Assembly: GCA_964410485.1 (NCBI GenBank) | Contig: CAYPHJ010000001.1 | Coordinates: 1 to 64,000 of the forward strand | From: CAYPHJ01 sp964410485 | GTDB lineage: Bacteria > Desulfobacterota > Binatia > UBA9968 | Reading direction: 5' to 3' | DNA: 64,000 bases | Part shown: one piece after another, positions 1 through 9,426 of the stretch | How the letters are laid out: every line of letters starts with the position of its first letter | How positions within the stretch are numbered: the stretch's first letter is position 1 | Translations under genes and position numbers: made by a program | The notes under the pieces: generated by a model | What the model was told of the DNA's origin: nothing | The model's database searches: none | The model's input: only the letters and a program-made list of their open reading frames with translations

Positions 1-70
1 CTGTCGAAGCATTCCGAATCTTTTTTCAGCAACCTGCTAGGACGACACGTCACCGTTCCAGCTATCACGC

Positions 71-1108
71 ATGACCTTTGGTAGCGCAAGCTCGAGGTGC
101 TGGCTGCGGCTTGCAGCTGCCGGTTGGCTTGTGGTCGCGCTGGCGGCTTGCAGTATTGTTCAATTTGACGATCCCGAATCGGCGGCCGTGCTGCGCGAGA
201 CAAATGAACTCGTCGAGCGGGTGAGGGCCTTCAGCAGGACCTTGGGGGTGGAATCCGGCCCGAGCTTCAGCCGCAGCACGTATAACGCAGCGCCGCTTTC
301 GATGCTTTGGCTCTGGCTCCAGCGCGAGGGAACACTGGCGCTCGGAGGCGCCGTCGATATTCGGATGGCTGTTGGATTTCGTGCTGGCAAAGAGCGGATA
401 CCGCTCGAGCGCGTCTATCGGGTTAGCGGATACAGCGTTTATTTCCGCCAGGGAAATGAATTTGCCGATCCCCGCGCGGTTGTCACCGCTAGTTTTGCGG
501 CAGAGGAGCTGGTGCGGCGCGTCAACGTGATTGTCCACGAGGATCTCCATGACCCGAAAAACTTTGATTTGCCCTGGGAGGTCGAAGAGTCGATTGTCAC
601 GCCGTTGGGCTCGCTTGTGGCCATTGAATTCTTTCGCTCCACAGGAGACGAAAATAGCTTCAGGGCGGCACGGGAGCGGCTCGAGGAGGAAAGGAGGCTT
701 GCGCGAGAGTTGAATGCCTTGGCGGCCGAAGCCGAAGTTCTTTTCAAAAATGGCGCATTGCACGAAGCGAGGAAAAAAATCCTGGCCCGGTTCCCTTTCT
801 ATTCAACGTATGATCGCCATTTCCAGCATCAAGTCGCCGGCCAAGACATCACTACGGTGTTGGAAGCGAAGCTCAGCCACGACCTTGCTTACTTTAGGAA
901 TTTCGACACTATTGTCGCTTTGGCCGAAGCAGTACAGGATTTGCGGGTGCTGATTGAGGATTTAAAAAAGTTTTCCCGTTCTTCGGTTCCCGGTGGGCTG
1001 GAGTCGTATCTTCAGGAATTGAAGCGACGGTACCGTGCCCGAACTCAGAACGGCTCAGTGCCGCCCCACGCCGATCCCCGTGTTGTTAGTGAGATCATTG
1101 GAAGGTAG
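71..1108 (+). CDS. Predicted lipoprotein of unknown function
   Basis: The 345-residue product starts with a basic segment and a hydrophobic stretch ending in a lipobox (ALAAC, lipidated Cys about residue 27), so it should be exported and lipid-anchored. The mature part is mostly helical and charged, with an acidic/basic region near residues 195-235 that could form a coiled coil. I recognise no catalytic motif or named domain. The first 70 bases of the window show no gene and no obvious promoter, so the upstream context is unknown. The next gene is about 140 bp downstream. Reading frame and signal are clear; function is not assigned. Confidence 0.7.
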   Translation: MTFGSASSRCWLRLAAAGWLVVALAACSIVQFDDPESAAVLRETNELVERVRAFSRTLGVESGPSFSRSTYNAAPLSMLWLWLQREGTLALGGAVDIRMAVGFRAGKERIPLERVYRVSGYSVYFRQGNEFADPRAVVTASFAAEELVRRVNVIVHEDLHDPKNFDLPWEVEESIVTPLGSLVAIEFFRSTGDENSFRAARERLEEERRLARELNALAAEAEVLFKNGALHEARKKILARFPFYSTYDRHFQHQVAGQDITTVLEAKLSHDLAYFRNFDTIVALAEAVQDLRVLIEDLKKFSRSSVPGGLESYLQELKRRYRARTQNGSVPPHADPRVVSEIIGR

Positions 1109-1249
1109 GCATGTGGTAGCCCTCAAGGAGGTGTCAAATCGAGGGGTTGACGCTGGTATAGAGTTTCAAAAATTCCAACCGTTCAAATCTCGTGGTCCAC
1201 TGGACGGTGCATGATCCGGGGTACTTACTCGCCGGAAAGGAGAGGTCCA

Positions 1250-1561
1250 ATGATTGTCGTCTCGAACAGGATTCAGGTGGCCAACGGGCATGAAGCCGAT
1301 TTTGAAAAACGATTCAAAGGGCGGGCAGGCCTTGTCGAAAAGATGCCCGGGTTCGTGCGTTTGGAGATTCTGCGCCCCATCAAAAGCGATTACTATGTCG
1401 TGCTTACCTATTGGAACGATGAGCGATCATTTCGCGCCTGGACGGAAAGCGCGGAGTTCCAGGAAGCTCATCGAAACCGACCGCCTGCCGAAATCTTCGC
1501 CGGGCCCAATGTTTTCGAAATGCACGAGATTATTGAATGCGCCGAAAGGACGTCGGGCTGA
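1250..1561 (+). CDS. ABM-fold (antibiotic biosynthesis monooxygenase) family protein
   Basis: A 103-residue protein of the dimeric alpha-beta barrel ABM superfamily, which includes heme-degrading and quinol monooxygenases. It begins MIVVSNRIQV and has the family pattern of a GLVEKMPGFV segment, then YYVVLTYW, then FRAWTES with a following AHR helix. An in-frame ATG exists at 1211, but GGAAAGGAGAGG at 1234-1245 sits just upstream of the ATG at 1250, and that start gives the usual family N-terminus. Heme-degrading activity is possible for the HmoA-like branch but cannot be told from sequence. Followed by 182 bp without a recognisable gene. Confidence 0.75.
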   Translation: MIVVSNRIQVANGHEADFEKRFKGRAGLVEKMPGFVRLEILRPIKSDYYVVLTYWNDERSFRAWTESAEFQEAHRNRPPAEIFAGPNVFEMHEIIECAERTSG

Positions 1562-1743
1562 ATCTAAGCCGGAAAACTGCCGCCCCCACCCTGAGCCTCG
1601 AGGGATCGGACGGCGTCTGAGTTGACACCGGGAGTTTTTCGGGAGTAGCTAATGTCAGCCTTGAGGAACGGCTGGATAGGTGAAGCGGGAAGCAGTATGT
1701 TAGGGGCTGCTGGTAATCACTCTTTGGGAGAAAAGGAGCAAGC

Positions 1744-2915
1744 ATGGCAAGAGTCGGATACGCTTTAGGTTACGGGAAGTTTACTAATGTCAGGGAAATG
1801 GCCGACGTCATGCGGCAGGCCGAGGAGCGTGGCTTCGAGATGGCCTTCTTCTCCGAAACCGTCGAGCTGATGCGGGATTCCGTAAGCTCATTAGCAGCCA
1901 TTGGACTGGGTACGAAGAATTTGAAGCTGGGATCAACGCAAATTGTTCGCCTGCGAGGGCCCGTGGTGATGGCGCAGTCACTTGCTACACTGGATGAGCT
2001 GACTGGCGGCCGAATGACTCTTGCCCCTGGATCATGCACGCAGAGTCACGCGCGCGTGCATGCGCTACCGATTGATGTCGGGGCGAGCCCGGTCGAAGTA
2101 TTGCGCGAGTATATCGAATCCATGCGCCTGCTGCTTACCGGCGAGAAGGTCTCTTATCATGGCAAGTTCGTGAACTTTGACAATGTGGGTCTGGGCTGGA
2201 AGCCGATTCGGTCGAATGTCCCTATCTATGTCCCGGCAACGGCCAGCGTGGGACTGCGACTTGCGGGGCAAGTCGGTGACGGTGTAATTCTCAACGCTGT
2301 TTGCTCGCCCGAGTACACGGTCAATGCCCTAAAGATTATAAAAGATTCCATGCAGCAGGCGGGAAGAGACTTTGCGAACTTCGAAGTGGCCCAAATCATT
2401 AACTGCTCTATCGAAGATGACCACAAGGCCGCGCTTGACGCCGTGCGCTGGGAAGTAGCGACAAAACTCGATCCGGTTCAGATCTCCTTTATTGCCGCGC
2501 CGAAAATGCGCGTTGGCGAGCCCTACATTCGCAAGGAAGATATTCCGCTCTTCGAAAAGGCCCACGCGAAAGGCGGGATGGAGGGACTGATCAAAGCGAT
2601 CCCGGACTCCTACGTGGAGGGAATGACCGCCAGCGGCACGCCGGACGAAGTCAAGAAGCGCGTCCAGCAGTACAGGGATGCCGGCGTGAAGGTCCCTCTG
2701 CTGCGTCCAGCAGCCGCGCATCAAACCCAGCGTCTATTGGACCTGTTCGCACANNNNNNNNNNNNNNNNNNNNNNNNNNNNNNNNNNNNNNNNNNNNNNN
2801 NNNNNNNNNNNNNNNNNNNNNNNNNNNNNNNNNNNNNNNNNNNNNNNNNNNNNTGCTGCGTCCAGCAGCCGCGCATCAAACCCAGCGTCTATTGGACCTG
2901 TTCGCACAAAGCTAA
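1744..2915 (+). CDS. LLM-class (luciferase-like, F420/FMN-dependent) oxidoreductase, interrupted by an assembly gap
   Basis: A TIM-barrel flavin oxidoreductase of the bacterial luciferase-like family. Visible family features are the N-terminal AEERGFEMAFFSE segment, LGSTQIVRLRGPVVMAQ, LDELTGGRMTLAPG, and a C-terminal SGTPDEVKKRVQQYRDAG element. The 3' end crosses a 100-N gap (2754-2853). The 55 bases before the gap recur exactly after it, so the real gene probably reads straight through ...LLDLFAQS and stops at 2913-2915. Read literally through the Ns, the frame shifts and ends falsely at 2940. RBS-like AAAAGGAG at 1732-1739. The substrate is not inferable. Start and body are confident; the end is inferred from the duplicated junction. 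Confidence 0.8.
2754..2853. other. Assembly gap of exactly 100 N, flanked by identical 55-bp copies
   Basis: The run of N is exactly 100 bases. Bases 2699-2753 and 2854-2908 are identical, 55 bp each. The most economical reading is that two contigs overlapping by 55 bases were scaffolded with a placeholder gap instead of being merged, so the true distance is probably negative and no sequence is missing. Confidence 0.9.
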
Positions 2916-2919
2916 GCTT

Positions 2920-2989
2920 GGTTTCGAGTCTCGAGTCTAAGGTCTCGGGTTGAAAAATCCGAAACGTGGAACACGGGACCCGAGACTGA
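2920..2989 (-). repeat. Dispersed intergenic repeat, copy A (inverted orientation)
   Basis: Lies between the LLM oxidoreductase and hyuA, ending 10 bp before the hyuA start. It is built from reiterated GAGTCTCGAG/GGTCTCGGG words. Its first half matches the reverse complement of the copies at 7701-7772, 46121-46191 and 61660-61738 (shared words CTCGAGACTTTCAGAC and GAGACTCG). Function unknown. Confidence 0.6.
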
Positions 2990-2998
2990 TTCAAATCT

Positions 2999-5077
2999 AT
3001 GTATCGCGTCGGCATTGATATCGGCGGCACTTTTACGGACCTCCTGTTTGTGGGCGAAGACGGTGTCGCCGTCATCGGCAAAACTCTCACTACTCCGGAA
3101 GATCCCAGCCTTGCCGTGGAGAATGCACTCAGCCCGGCGCTCCAAAATCGAAAGGCTCGCGCCGGCGAGCGCGGAACGCTTATCCATGGCACAACTCTGG
3201 TAACCAATTCCATCATTGAACGCAAAGGGGCGCCCACAGCGCTCCTCACAACCGCGGGTTTTCGTGACGCGGTGGAAATCGGTCGCGAGCATCGCTACGA
3301 GCTGTATGATTTGAATCTGGAGCTTCCGCCACCTCTGGTGCCGCGGCATCTCCGTTTCGACGTTCCGGAACGAGTGGCGGCCGACGGCACGATTATCCAT
3401 GCGTTGGATGAGCCGTTCGTGCAGCGGCTGGTGGGCGAGTTGCGCGACAAAGGGATCAAAGCCATCGCCGTGTCTTATCTCAACAGTTTTCGCAATCCCG
3501 CTCACGAGCGGCGCACGAGAGAAATCATCGCGGGGATCGCGCCGCAGATCCGCGTTTCAATCAGTTCGGAAGTGGTAGCGGAGATCCGCGAGTTTCAACG
3601 CACCAGCACCACGCTGGCCAACGTCTATGTACAGGAGCGGGTCGCCCGCTATCTCGAACAATTGCAGGAGCGCCTGGACCGGATTGGTTTTTCCGGCAGT
3701 TTTTTTGTCATGCTCTCGAGCGGGGGGATTGCCACAGCGCAAACATCAGCGCGATTTCCCGTAAGACTGCTCGAGTCCGGACCGGCTGCGGGCGCATTGG
3801 CTGCCGCTCAAGCCGGAGTGCGTGCCGGGCATCGCGATCTACTTTCTTTCGACATGGGTGGGACCACGGCCAAGCTCTGCGTCATCGAAGGCGGCGAGCC
3901 CCTGAAGGCCCACGAGTTTGAGGTCGACCGGGTATATCGGTTCAGGCAGGGCAGCGGGCTGCCGGTGAAGATTCCAGTCATCGATATGATCGAGCTCGGC
4001 GCCGGTGGTGGCAGCATTGCTCGCGTGGACTCGCTCGGTTTGCTCAAAGTCGGTCCGGAAAGCTCGGGTGCCGATCCGGGACCTGTTTGTTATCGACGGG
4101 GTGGCACCGAGCCGACGGTGACTGATGCTGATCTGGTCCTCGGCTACCTCGACGCCGAATATTTTCTCGGCGGGAGCATGCCGCTGGATCTCGAGGGTGC
4201 GCGCCGGGCTTTAGCCAATTTGGCCACAAGACTGGCGATGACGATTGAACAAGTGGCATGGGGGATTCATCAGATCGTGAACGAAAACATGGCCAATGCC
4301 GCCCGGGCTCATCTCGGTGAGCGCGGCAAGGATCCACGCCGGATGCCGCTTTATGCATTCGGTGGGGCGGGGCCCGTACATGGCTATCGAGTCGCAGAGA
4401 TTCTGCGCTTGCCGGCCGTGATTTCACCTCTGGGCGCGGGCGTAGGCTCGACGTTCGGTTTGTTGGCGGCACCGCTGGCATTTGATTTCGTGCGCAGCGC
4501 GTACAGCCGCCTGGATCGGCTCGATTGGCGCCTGGCGAACCATCTCCTGGAACAAATGGCCGAGGAGGGACGTGAAATCCTCGAAGGATCGGGACTACCG
4601 CGCGTGCAGATCAGTTACCAACGCCTGGCGGACATGCGTTACATGGGGCAGGGACACGAAGTTTCTGTGCGACTTCCGGGCGAAGCGTTGCAAGAAGATC
4701 ATTTGCCGCAAATGACCGCCGCGTTCAAAGCGACTTACCGCGATCTTTACGGCCGTGAAGGACCGGAAGTGCCGCTGGAAATCATCAACTGGCGGGTGAT
4801 TGCGTGCGGACCAAAGCCGGCACTGACGTTCCAGTTACCGGGACGGGAATCGGCTTCAGGCAATGTGCAGAAAGGAAGCCGTCGAGCCTTCTTCCCCGAG
4901 TGCGGCGGCTATGTCGCAACTCCCGTGTACGACCGTTACAGGCTCACCCCCGGGACAAAACTGGATGGCCCCGCAATCGTCGAAGAACGCGAGTCAACGC
5001 TTGTGGTGGGCGCGCGGGGAAGGGCCCATGTCGATGAAGGTCTGAACTTGGTGGTGGAGTTTCTCTATGAAAAGTGA
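2999..5077 (+). CDS. hyuA: Hydantoinase/oxoprolinase A-type subunit (HyuA family)
   Basis: A 692-residue subunit of an ATP-dependent hydantoinase/oxoprolinase or acetone-carboxylase-like enzyme. The actin-like N-terminus has the phosphate-binding GIDIGGTFTDL motif at residues 4-14, then HGTTLVTNSIIERKG. The second ATPase half has SFDMGGTTAKLC near residue 285. Length is typical for HyuA. Its stop overlaps the hyuB start by 11 bp, the usual two-subunit arrangement. Likely reaction: ATP-dependent opening of a cyclic amide, or carboxylation. The actual substrate (N-methylhydantoin, 5-oxoproline or other) cannot be read. The start is the first ATG after the intergenic repeat. Confidence 0.88.
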   Translation: MYRVGIDIGGTFTDLLFVGEDGVAVIGKTLTTPEDPSLAVENALSPALQNRKARAGERGTLIHGTTLVTNSIIERKGAPTALLTTAGFRDAVEIGREHRYELYDLNLELPPPLVPRHLRFDVPERVAADGTIIHALDEPFVQRLVGELRDKGIKAIAVSYLNSFRNPAHERRTREIIAGIAPQIRVSISSEVVAEIREFQRTSTTLANVYVQERVARYLEQLQERLDRIGFSGSFFVMLSSGGIATAQTSARFPVRLLESGPAAGALAAAQAGVRAGHRDLLSFDMGGTTAKLCVIEGGEPLKAHEFEVDRVYRFRQGSGLPVKIPVIDMIELGAGGGSIARVDSLGLLKVGPESSGADPGPVCYRRGGTEPTVTDADLVLGYLDAEYFLGGSMPLDLEGARRALANLATRLAMTIEQVAWGIHQIVNENMANAARAHLGERGKDPRRMPLYAFGGAGPVHGYRVAEILRLPAVISPLGAGVGSTFGLLAAPLAFDFVRSAYSRLDRLDWRLANHLLEQMAEEGREILEGSGLPRVQISYQRLADMRYMGQGHEVSVRLPGEALQEDHLPQMTAAFKATYRDLYGREGPEVPLEIINWRVIACGPKPALTFQLPGRESASGNVQKGSRRAFFPECGGYVATPVYDRYRLTPGTKLDGPAIVEERESTLVVGARGRAHVDEGLNLVVEFLYEK

Positions 5078-6791
5078 AGCAATCGATCCGGTGAGTCTGG
5101 AGGTGATCTGGAATCGGTTTTTATCGGTGGCGAACGAGCAGCAAGATGCGCTCATCCGCACCGCCTTTAGCACCATCGTGCGCGAGAGCCAAGATTTGGC
5201 ATGCGGGATGTTTGATCCGAAGGGGCGCATGATCGCGCAATCGATCAGCGGCACTCCCGGGCACATCAATGCCATGGCCACCTCGATGCGCCATTTTCTC
5301 GCTGCCTATCCACCTGAAACGCTGGCCCCGGGAGATGTGCTGATCACTAACGATCCCTGGATGACCGCTGGCCAAATAAACGACATTACGATTACCACAC
5401 CGGTATTCAGGAAGGGTCGACTGGTGGCATTGTTTGCCAATACCTGCCACAGCGCCGACATCGGGGGCCGCATACTGTCCGCGGAGGCGCGCGAAGTATT
5501 CGAGGAGGGTTTACGCCTGCCCATCATGAAGCTCTTTGAGCGGGGCGAGCCCAATCGGATGTTGATGCAAATCGTGCGCGCCAACGTGCGCCAGCCGGAT
5601 GAAGTGATCGGCGACTTCTACGCGCAAACCGCCAGCAATGACGCCGGCGGGCGGGCGCTGCTCGAAACGATGGATGAATTTGGTCTCGAAACCATCGACC
5701 TGGTAGCGGAGGAAATCATTCGCCGCTCAGAGCAAGCCGTGCGCGCGGAGATCCGAAAGCTTCCCGGCGGTGAATGGAAGAGCGAGACTTGGAGCGACGG
5801 CTTTGAAGAGCCGATTCTCATCCGTTGCTCGGTGCGCGTGGCGGGCGACGAGATCTTTATCGACTTCACCGGCTCCTCACCCCAGAGTACGCGTGGCATC
5901 AATGTGGTCTTGAACTACACTCACGCCTACGCCAGTTTTGCGATTAAAGCGGCCGTTTGTCCCGATGTGCCGCACAACGAGGGCAGCTTTACGCCGGTGC
6001 ATGTGAGCGCGCCTCCCGGAAGCATTCTTAACGCGCTCGATCCCGCCCCCGTAGCGAGCCGGCAGGTGATTGGCCATTTCATTCCGAGCGCTATCTTCGC
6101 GGCGCTGTCGGGAGCCATGCCGGGACGCCTGATGGCACCGGGCGCGGATCCCATCTGGCTGACCGTCTGGCGCGGGCACAACCCGCCGTTCACTCTGACG
6201 ATTTTTCAGGTCGGAGGGACGGGGGCGCGTCCAATAAAAGATGGCCTTAACGCCGTTGGTTTCCCCAGCGGCGTTGCCGGCGTTCCCGCCGAGGTGATCG
6301 AAAGTCTTTCGCCATTGGTGTTAAAGCGGAGAGAATTGCGCCAGGACTCGGGTGGTCCGGGATTGTGGCGCGGTGGGTTGGGGCAGCTAACCGAGTTCAC
6401 GCGCCGTGGGGACGGCAGATGGAGCGTGAGTTCCATTGCCGACCGCACGAAGTATCCAGCGCCCGGGCTCGTGGGCGGAAAGAGCGGCGGTGCGGGAGAA
6501 GTGAAGCTGCACGACGGAACTGAGCTTCACCCCAAGGCGATGTTCGACCTTAAATCAGGAGACGTCATCCATTTGAATTTGCCGGGCGGGGGTGGCTATG
6601 AGGATCCGTTTAAGCGTGACCCGCAAAAAGTCCTCTGGGACGTGGTCGAGGGCTATGTGTCCGCCGAAGCCGCTGAAAAGGAGTACGGCGTGGCGGTCTC
6701 ATATAGCGGCAATTCTGAAGATCTGGTCAAGCTAGCGCGAGATTGGATCATTGATGACGAGAGGACTCGGCTACTGAGGCCCAGCCGGTAG
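5067..6791 (+). CDS. hyuB: Hydantoinase B / oxoprolinase family subunit (HyuB)
   Basis: A 574-residue partner of the upstream HyuA. Family hallmarks are DPVSLEVIWNRF at the N-terminus, IVRESQDLACGMFD, an H-rich segment with GDVLITNDPW and NTCHSADIGG, DFTGSSPQS near residue 270, and the C-terminal glycine-rich LNLPGGGGYEDP. The 11-bp overlap with hyuA implies translational coupling and a heteromeric complex. Metal and substrate assignment are not possible from sequence alone; acetone carboxylase alpha subunits share the fold. The following SDR gene starts 69 bp downstream and may be co-transcribed. Confidence 0.88.
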   Translation: MKSEAIDPVSLEVIWNRFLSVANEQQDALIRTAFSTIVRESQDLACGMFDPKGRMIAQSISGTPGHINAMATSMRHFLAAYPPETLAPGDVLITNDPWMTAGQINDITITTPVFRKGRLVALFANTCHSADIGGRILSAEAREVFEEGLRLPIMKLFERGEPNRMLMQIVRANVRQPDEVIGDFYAQTASNDAGGRALLETMDEFGLETIDLVAEEIIRRSEQAVRAEIRKLPGGEWKSETWSDGFEEPILIRCSVRVAGDEIFIDFTGSSPQSTRGINVVLNYTHAYASFAIKAAVCPDVPHNEGSFTPVHVSAPPGSILNALDPAPVASRQVIGHFIPSAIFAALSGAMPGRLMAPGADPIWLTVWRGHNPPFTLTIFQVGGTGARPIKDGLNAVGFPSGVAGVPAEVIESLSPLVLKRRELRQDSGGPGLWRGGLGQLTEFTRRGDGRWSVSSIADRTKYPAPGLVGGKSGGAGEVKLHDGTELHPKAMFDLKSGDVIHLNLPGGGGYEDPFKRDPQKVLWDVVEGYVSAEAAEKEYGVAVSYSGNSEDLVKLARDWIIDDERTRLLRPSR

Positions 6792-6860
6792 GCGCAGACA
6801 TTAGGACCTCAACGTCGAACCTGGAACTTCTAACTTGGAACATCTTCTTGGGAGCAAGCA

Positions 6861-7628
6861 ATGGAATTGGCAGGGCGAGTAGCAGTGGTAACCGGCGGAG
6901 CGGGTGGAATTGGCAGCGCCGCGATCCGTAGTTTCGTCAAGGGTGGGGTCCGCGGCGTAGTGATTAATTACCGCAGATCGGCTGCGGATTCCGAGAAACT
7001 GGCGGATGAGTTGAAGCGCCAGGGAATCAAGTCAATGGCTGTCCGGGCCGATGTCCAGAACGATGCGGATGTGCGGGCCATGATGAACAGAGTCAGAAGC
7101 GAGTTTGGTCGCCTGGATATTCTGGTCAACAATGCGGGGGTGACGCACTGGGTCAAGATCGCGGACCTCGAAGGATTGACTGATGCCATGTGGGACGAGA
7201 TTTTTGCCGTCAACGTCAAGGGTGCCTTCAACTGCGCACGCGCGGCTGCAGCCATGCTCGCGGAAAACGAAGGCGTGATTATCAATGTCTCTTCGATTTC
7301 CGGCGTACTCGCTCCATCGACCATGTCTTCGCTAGCCTATGGCACGGCCAAGGCGGCCCTTATTCACCTGACGCGTGGTCTCGCGGTGGCGCTAGCGCCC
7401 AAGGTACGGGTCAATTGTGTCGCGCCCGCTTTTACGGATACACCGTGGATGAGCGCTCATTTTGGCGCCGACTATTCGAAGGTCATTGACCAAGCGGCCG
7501 GCGGCTATCCTCTCGGGCGAATCGCTCGTCCCGAGGACATCGGAGCGGCCATCGCCGGTCTTGTGACCGGCGGTGATTTCATCACGGGCCAGACACTGAT
7601 CGTCGACGGGGGTTTGAGCTTAAGCTAG
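6861..7628 (+). CDS. Short-chain dehydrogenase/reductase (SDR, FabG-like)
   Basis: A 255-residue classical SDR. The NAD(P)-binding TGGAGGIG motif lies near residue 11, NNAG near residue 90, a catalytic Ser in the NVSSISG strand, and the YGTAK (Tyr-x3-Lys) pair near residue 157. The C-terminus ends with the family GQTLIVDGGLSLS. The sequence resembles 3-oxoacyl-ACP reductases and sugar/alcohol dehydrogenases, which cannot be separated here. Its place between hyuAB and a KDPG-type aldolase suggests a catabolic dehydrogenase rather than fatty-acid synthesis; that is context inference. Confidence 0.85.
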   Translation: MELAGRVAVVTGGAGGIGSAAIRSFVKGGVRGVVINYRRSAADSEKLADELKRQGIKSMAVRADVQNDADVRAMMNRVRSEFGRLDILVNNAGVTHWVKIADLEGLTDAMWDEIFAVNVKGAFNCARAAAAMLAENEGVIINVSSISGVLAPSTMSSLAYGTAKAALIHLTRGLAVALAPKVRVNCVAPAFTDTPWMSAHFGADYSKVIDQAAGGYPLGRIARPEDIGAAIAGLVTGGDFITGQTLIVDGGLSLS

Positions 7629-7700
7629 CCCGGATTAGGCATAATGAGCCAGCGGTATCGAACGATGAGCGCTTTCGAGAAGGGTTTTCGTCTGCCGTCT

Positions 7701-7772
7701 CGGATCTCGCGTCCCTGTTCGCGCGTTGGGGCGGGGGAAACTCGAGACTTTCAGACCTGAGACTCGAAACCA
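7701..7772 (+). repeat. Dispersed intergenic repeat, copy B
   Basis: Fills the leader of the aldolase gene. Contains TCTCGCGT, a G-rich centre, then CTCGAGACTTTCAGAC and GAGACTCGAAAC. Closely resembles the copies at 46121-46191 and 61660-61738; its reverse complement matches the copy at 2920-2989. Confidence 0.65.
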
Positions 7773-7778
7773 TTGAGC

Positions 7779-8417
7779 ATGGATAGAAAAGCAGTACTCC
7801 ACGAACTGACACAAAGCCGATTGGTCGCGGTGGTTCGCTCAAAGTCTCCTGATGAAGCGCTGGCCATCGCGCGAGCGGCTGCAGTAGCGGGTGTCAAGTT
7901 CGTGGAAATTACTTTTACCGTGCCCCGTGCCATTGAAGTCATTTCCGCCCTGACACGGGAAAACGATCTTTATGTGGGAGCGGGAACGGTGCTTGCGGTT
8001 GAACAAGCTGAAGCGGCTATTGGCGCCGGAGCCAAGTTTGTCGTTGCGCCGTCGCTGGAGCTCAACTTGATCCCGGTCTGTCATGCGGCCGGTATCGCCT
8101 GCTTCCCGGGTGCGGCAACGCCGACCGAAATCCTCAGCGCGGCAAGGGCCGGGGCGGATCTGGTGAAGATCTTTCCGGCCGATGTGCTGGGCGGCGTGGA
8201 GTTCGTGAAGCAAATGTCCGGACCTTTTCCGGACATTCGATTCATGGTTTCCGGCGGTGTCAATCTGGCGAACCTCGCGGAGTATGTGCAAGCCGGCGTC
8301 ATAGGCATCTGCCTGGGCAGCGCGACGTTGGCGCAGTTTCTGGCGGAAAAAGGACATAAGGGAATGGTCGGAGAGCTCAGTCGCTATGTGCAGTTGGTGA
8401 AGGAAACCCTGGAGTAA
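7779..8417 (+). CDS. eda: KDPG/KHG-type aldolase (2-keto-3-deoxy-6-phosphogluconate aldolase family)
   Basis: A 212-residue TIM-barrel class I aldolase. The substrate-binding Glu lies in VKFVEITFTVP, and the Schiff-base lysine in DLVKIFPADVLGG near residue 130, followed by the phosphate-binding FMVSGGV strand. Length is normal for Eda. A TTG start exists six bases upstream at 7773; ATG at 7779 is preferred because no Shine-Dalgarno favours the earlier codon. The family cleaves 2-keto-3-deoxy sugar acids or 4-hydroxy-2-oxoglutarate. No phosphogluconate dehydratase is nearby, so a role in degrading another 2-keto-3-deoxy acid is possible. Confidence 0.82.
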   Translation: MDRKAVLHELTQSRLVAVVRSKSPDEALAIARAAAVAGVKFVEITFTVPRAIEVISALTRENDLYVGAGTVLAVEQAEAAIGAGAKFVVAPSLELNLIPVCHAAGIACFPGAATPTEILSAARAGADLVKIFPADVLGGVEFVKQMSGPFPDIRFMVSGGVNLANLAEYVQAGVIGICLGSATLAQFLAEKGHKGMVGELSRYVQLVKETLE

Positions 8418-8436
8418 AACTGTTTTCGGGAAAACC

Positions 8437-9426
8437 ATGAGCAACTTGCAGTTGACTTTTGCCTGTGAAGATTACGACCGGACGCGGGCGTTGCGCGACG
8501 GTCTGGTCAAACCCGAGGGTATCGATCTCAATTATCTCGTCATGCCGGTGGAAGAGATTTTCTGGCGCATGATGAAGTACGAGGAGTTCGATGTTGCGGA
8601 GCTGTCTATGGGCGCTTTTCTAGTCGCAGCATCGCGGGGACGGCGCCCTTTCATAGGCATTCCGGTTTTCCCGTCGCGCACTTTTCGCCAGCGCTGTGTA
8701 TTTGTAAACAGCCACTCCGGTATCGAGGGACCCCAGGACCTGAAAGGCAAACGAATGGGAGTCCCGGAGTACACAATGACGGCTGCCGTCTGGCTACGAG
8801 GTCTATTCCAACACGAATACGGTGTCCGGCCTGAAGAGATCGATTGGGTGCAGGCGGGAGAAGAAGAGCCCGGAAGAAAAGACCGAGTCGATTTTGACAT
8901 GCCCCCGGCAGTCCGCATGGAGGTGATAGGCGATCGAACGCTCAACGAGATGATTGAGAGCGGCGAGATCGACGCCATGATGTCGCCGCGCATGCCCACA
9001 TGCTTTGTTCAGGGATCACCGAAAGTTCGCCGGCTGTTTCCCAACTACAAAGTTGTCGAAATGGAGTACTTCAGGAAAACCGGGCTGTTTCCCATCATGC
9101 ATCTTATCGTGATCCGCAGAACGGTTTACGAAAAGCATCCTTGGGTTGCGCAGACTCTTTACAAAGCTTTTGGCGCGGCCAAGGATCTATGCCTGCGCGA
9201 GCTGTACGATACGAATGTGCTGCGCATCAGCCTTCCCTGGACTGCGGCAGAATACGAAGAAACAAGGGGTCTGATGAGCGATGATTACTGGCCGTATGGC
9301 CTGGCGGCGAATCGCGTGAACCTCGAGACGCTGCATGGCTATTTGCAGGAGCAGGGTTTGATCAAGCAGAAACTAAATCTCGCCGAGCTGTTTGCGCCGG
9401 AAACGTTGGACTCCTTCAAAATATGA
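8437..9426 (+). CDS. 4,5-dihydroxyphthalate decarboxylase-like / periplasmic-binding-fold protein
   Basis: A 329-residue protein of the family annotated as 4,5-dihydroxyphthalate decarboxylase, which shares the type II periplasmic-binding fold with NMT1/THI5 proteins. Features are LTFACEDYDRTRALRDG at the start, then DVAELSMGAFLVAASRG, the DLKGKRMGVPEYTMTAAVW hinge and MEYFRKTGLFPIMHLIVIR. No signal peptide is seen, so it probably acts in the cytoplasm. It begins 19 bp after the aldolase and is likely in the same operon. It could be an enzyme or a ligand-binding protein. About 377 bp with no gene follows. Confidence 0.75.
   Translation: MSNLQLTFACEDYDRTRALRDGLVKPEGIDLNYLVMPVEEIFWRMMKYEEFDVAELSMGAFLVAASRGRRPFIGIPVFPSRTFRQRCVFVNSHSGIEGPQDLKGKRMGVPEYTMTAAVWLRGLFQHEYGVRPEEIDWVQAGEEEPGRKDRVDFDMPPAVRMEVIGDRTLNEMIESGEIDAMMSPRMPTCFVQGSPKVRRLFPNYKVVEMEYFRKTGLFPIMHLIVIRRTVYEKHPWVAQTLYKAFGAAKDLCLRELYDTNVLRISLPWTAAEYEETRGLMSDDYWPYGLAANRVNLETLHGYLQEQGLIKQKLNLAELFAPETLDSFKI

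Noticed and set aside
65..763. 232-codon minus-strand frame opposite the first lipoprotein gene
   Set aside because: No signal, motif or family resemblance; the plus-strand frame has a clear lipobox and longer length.
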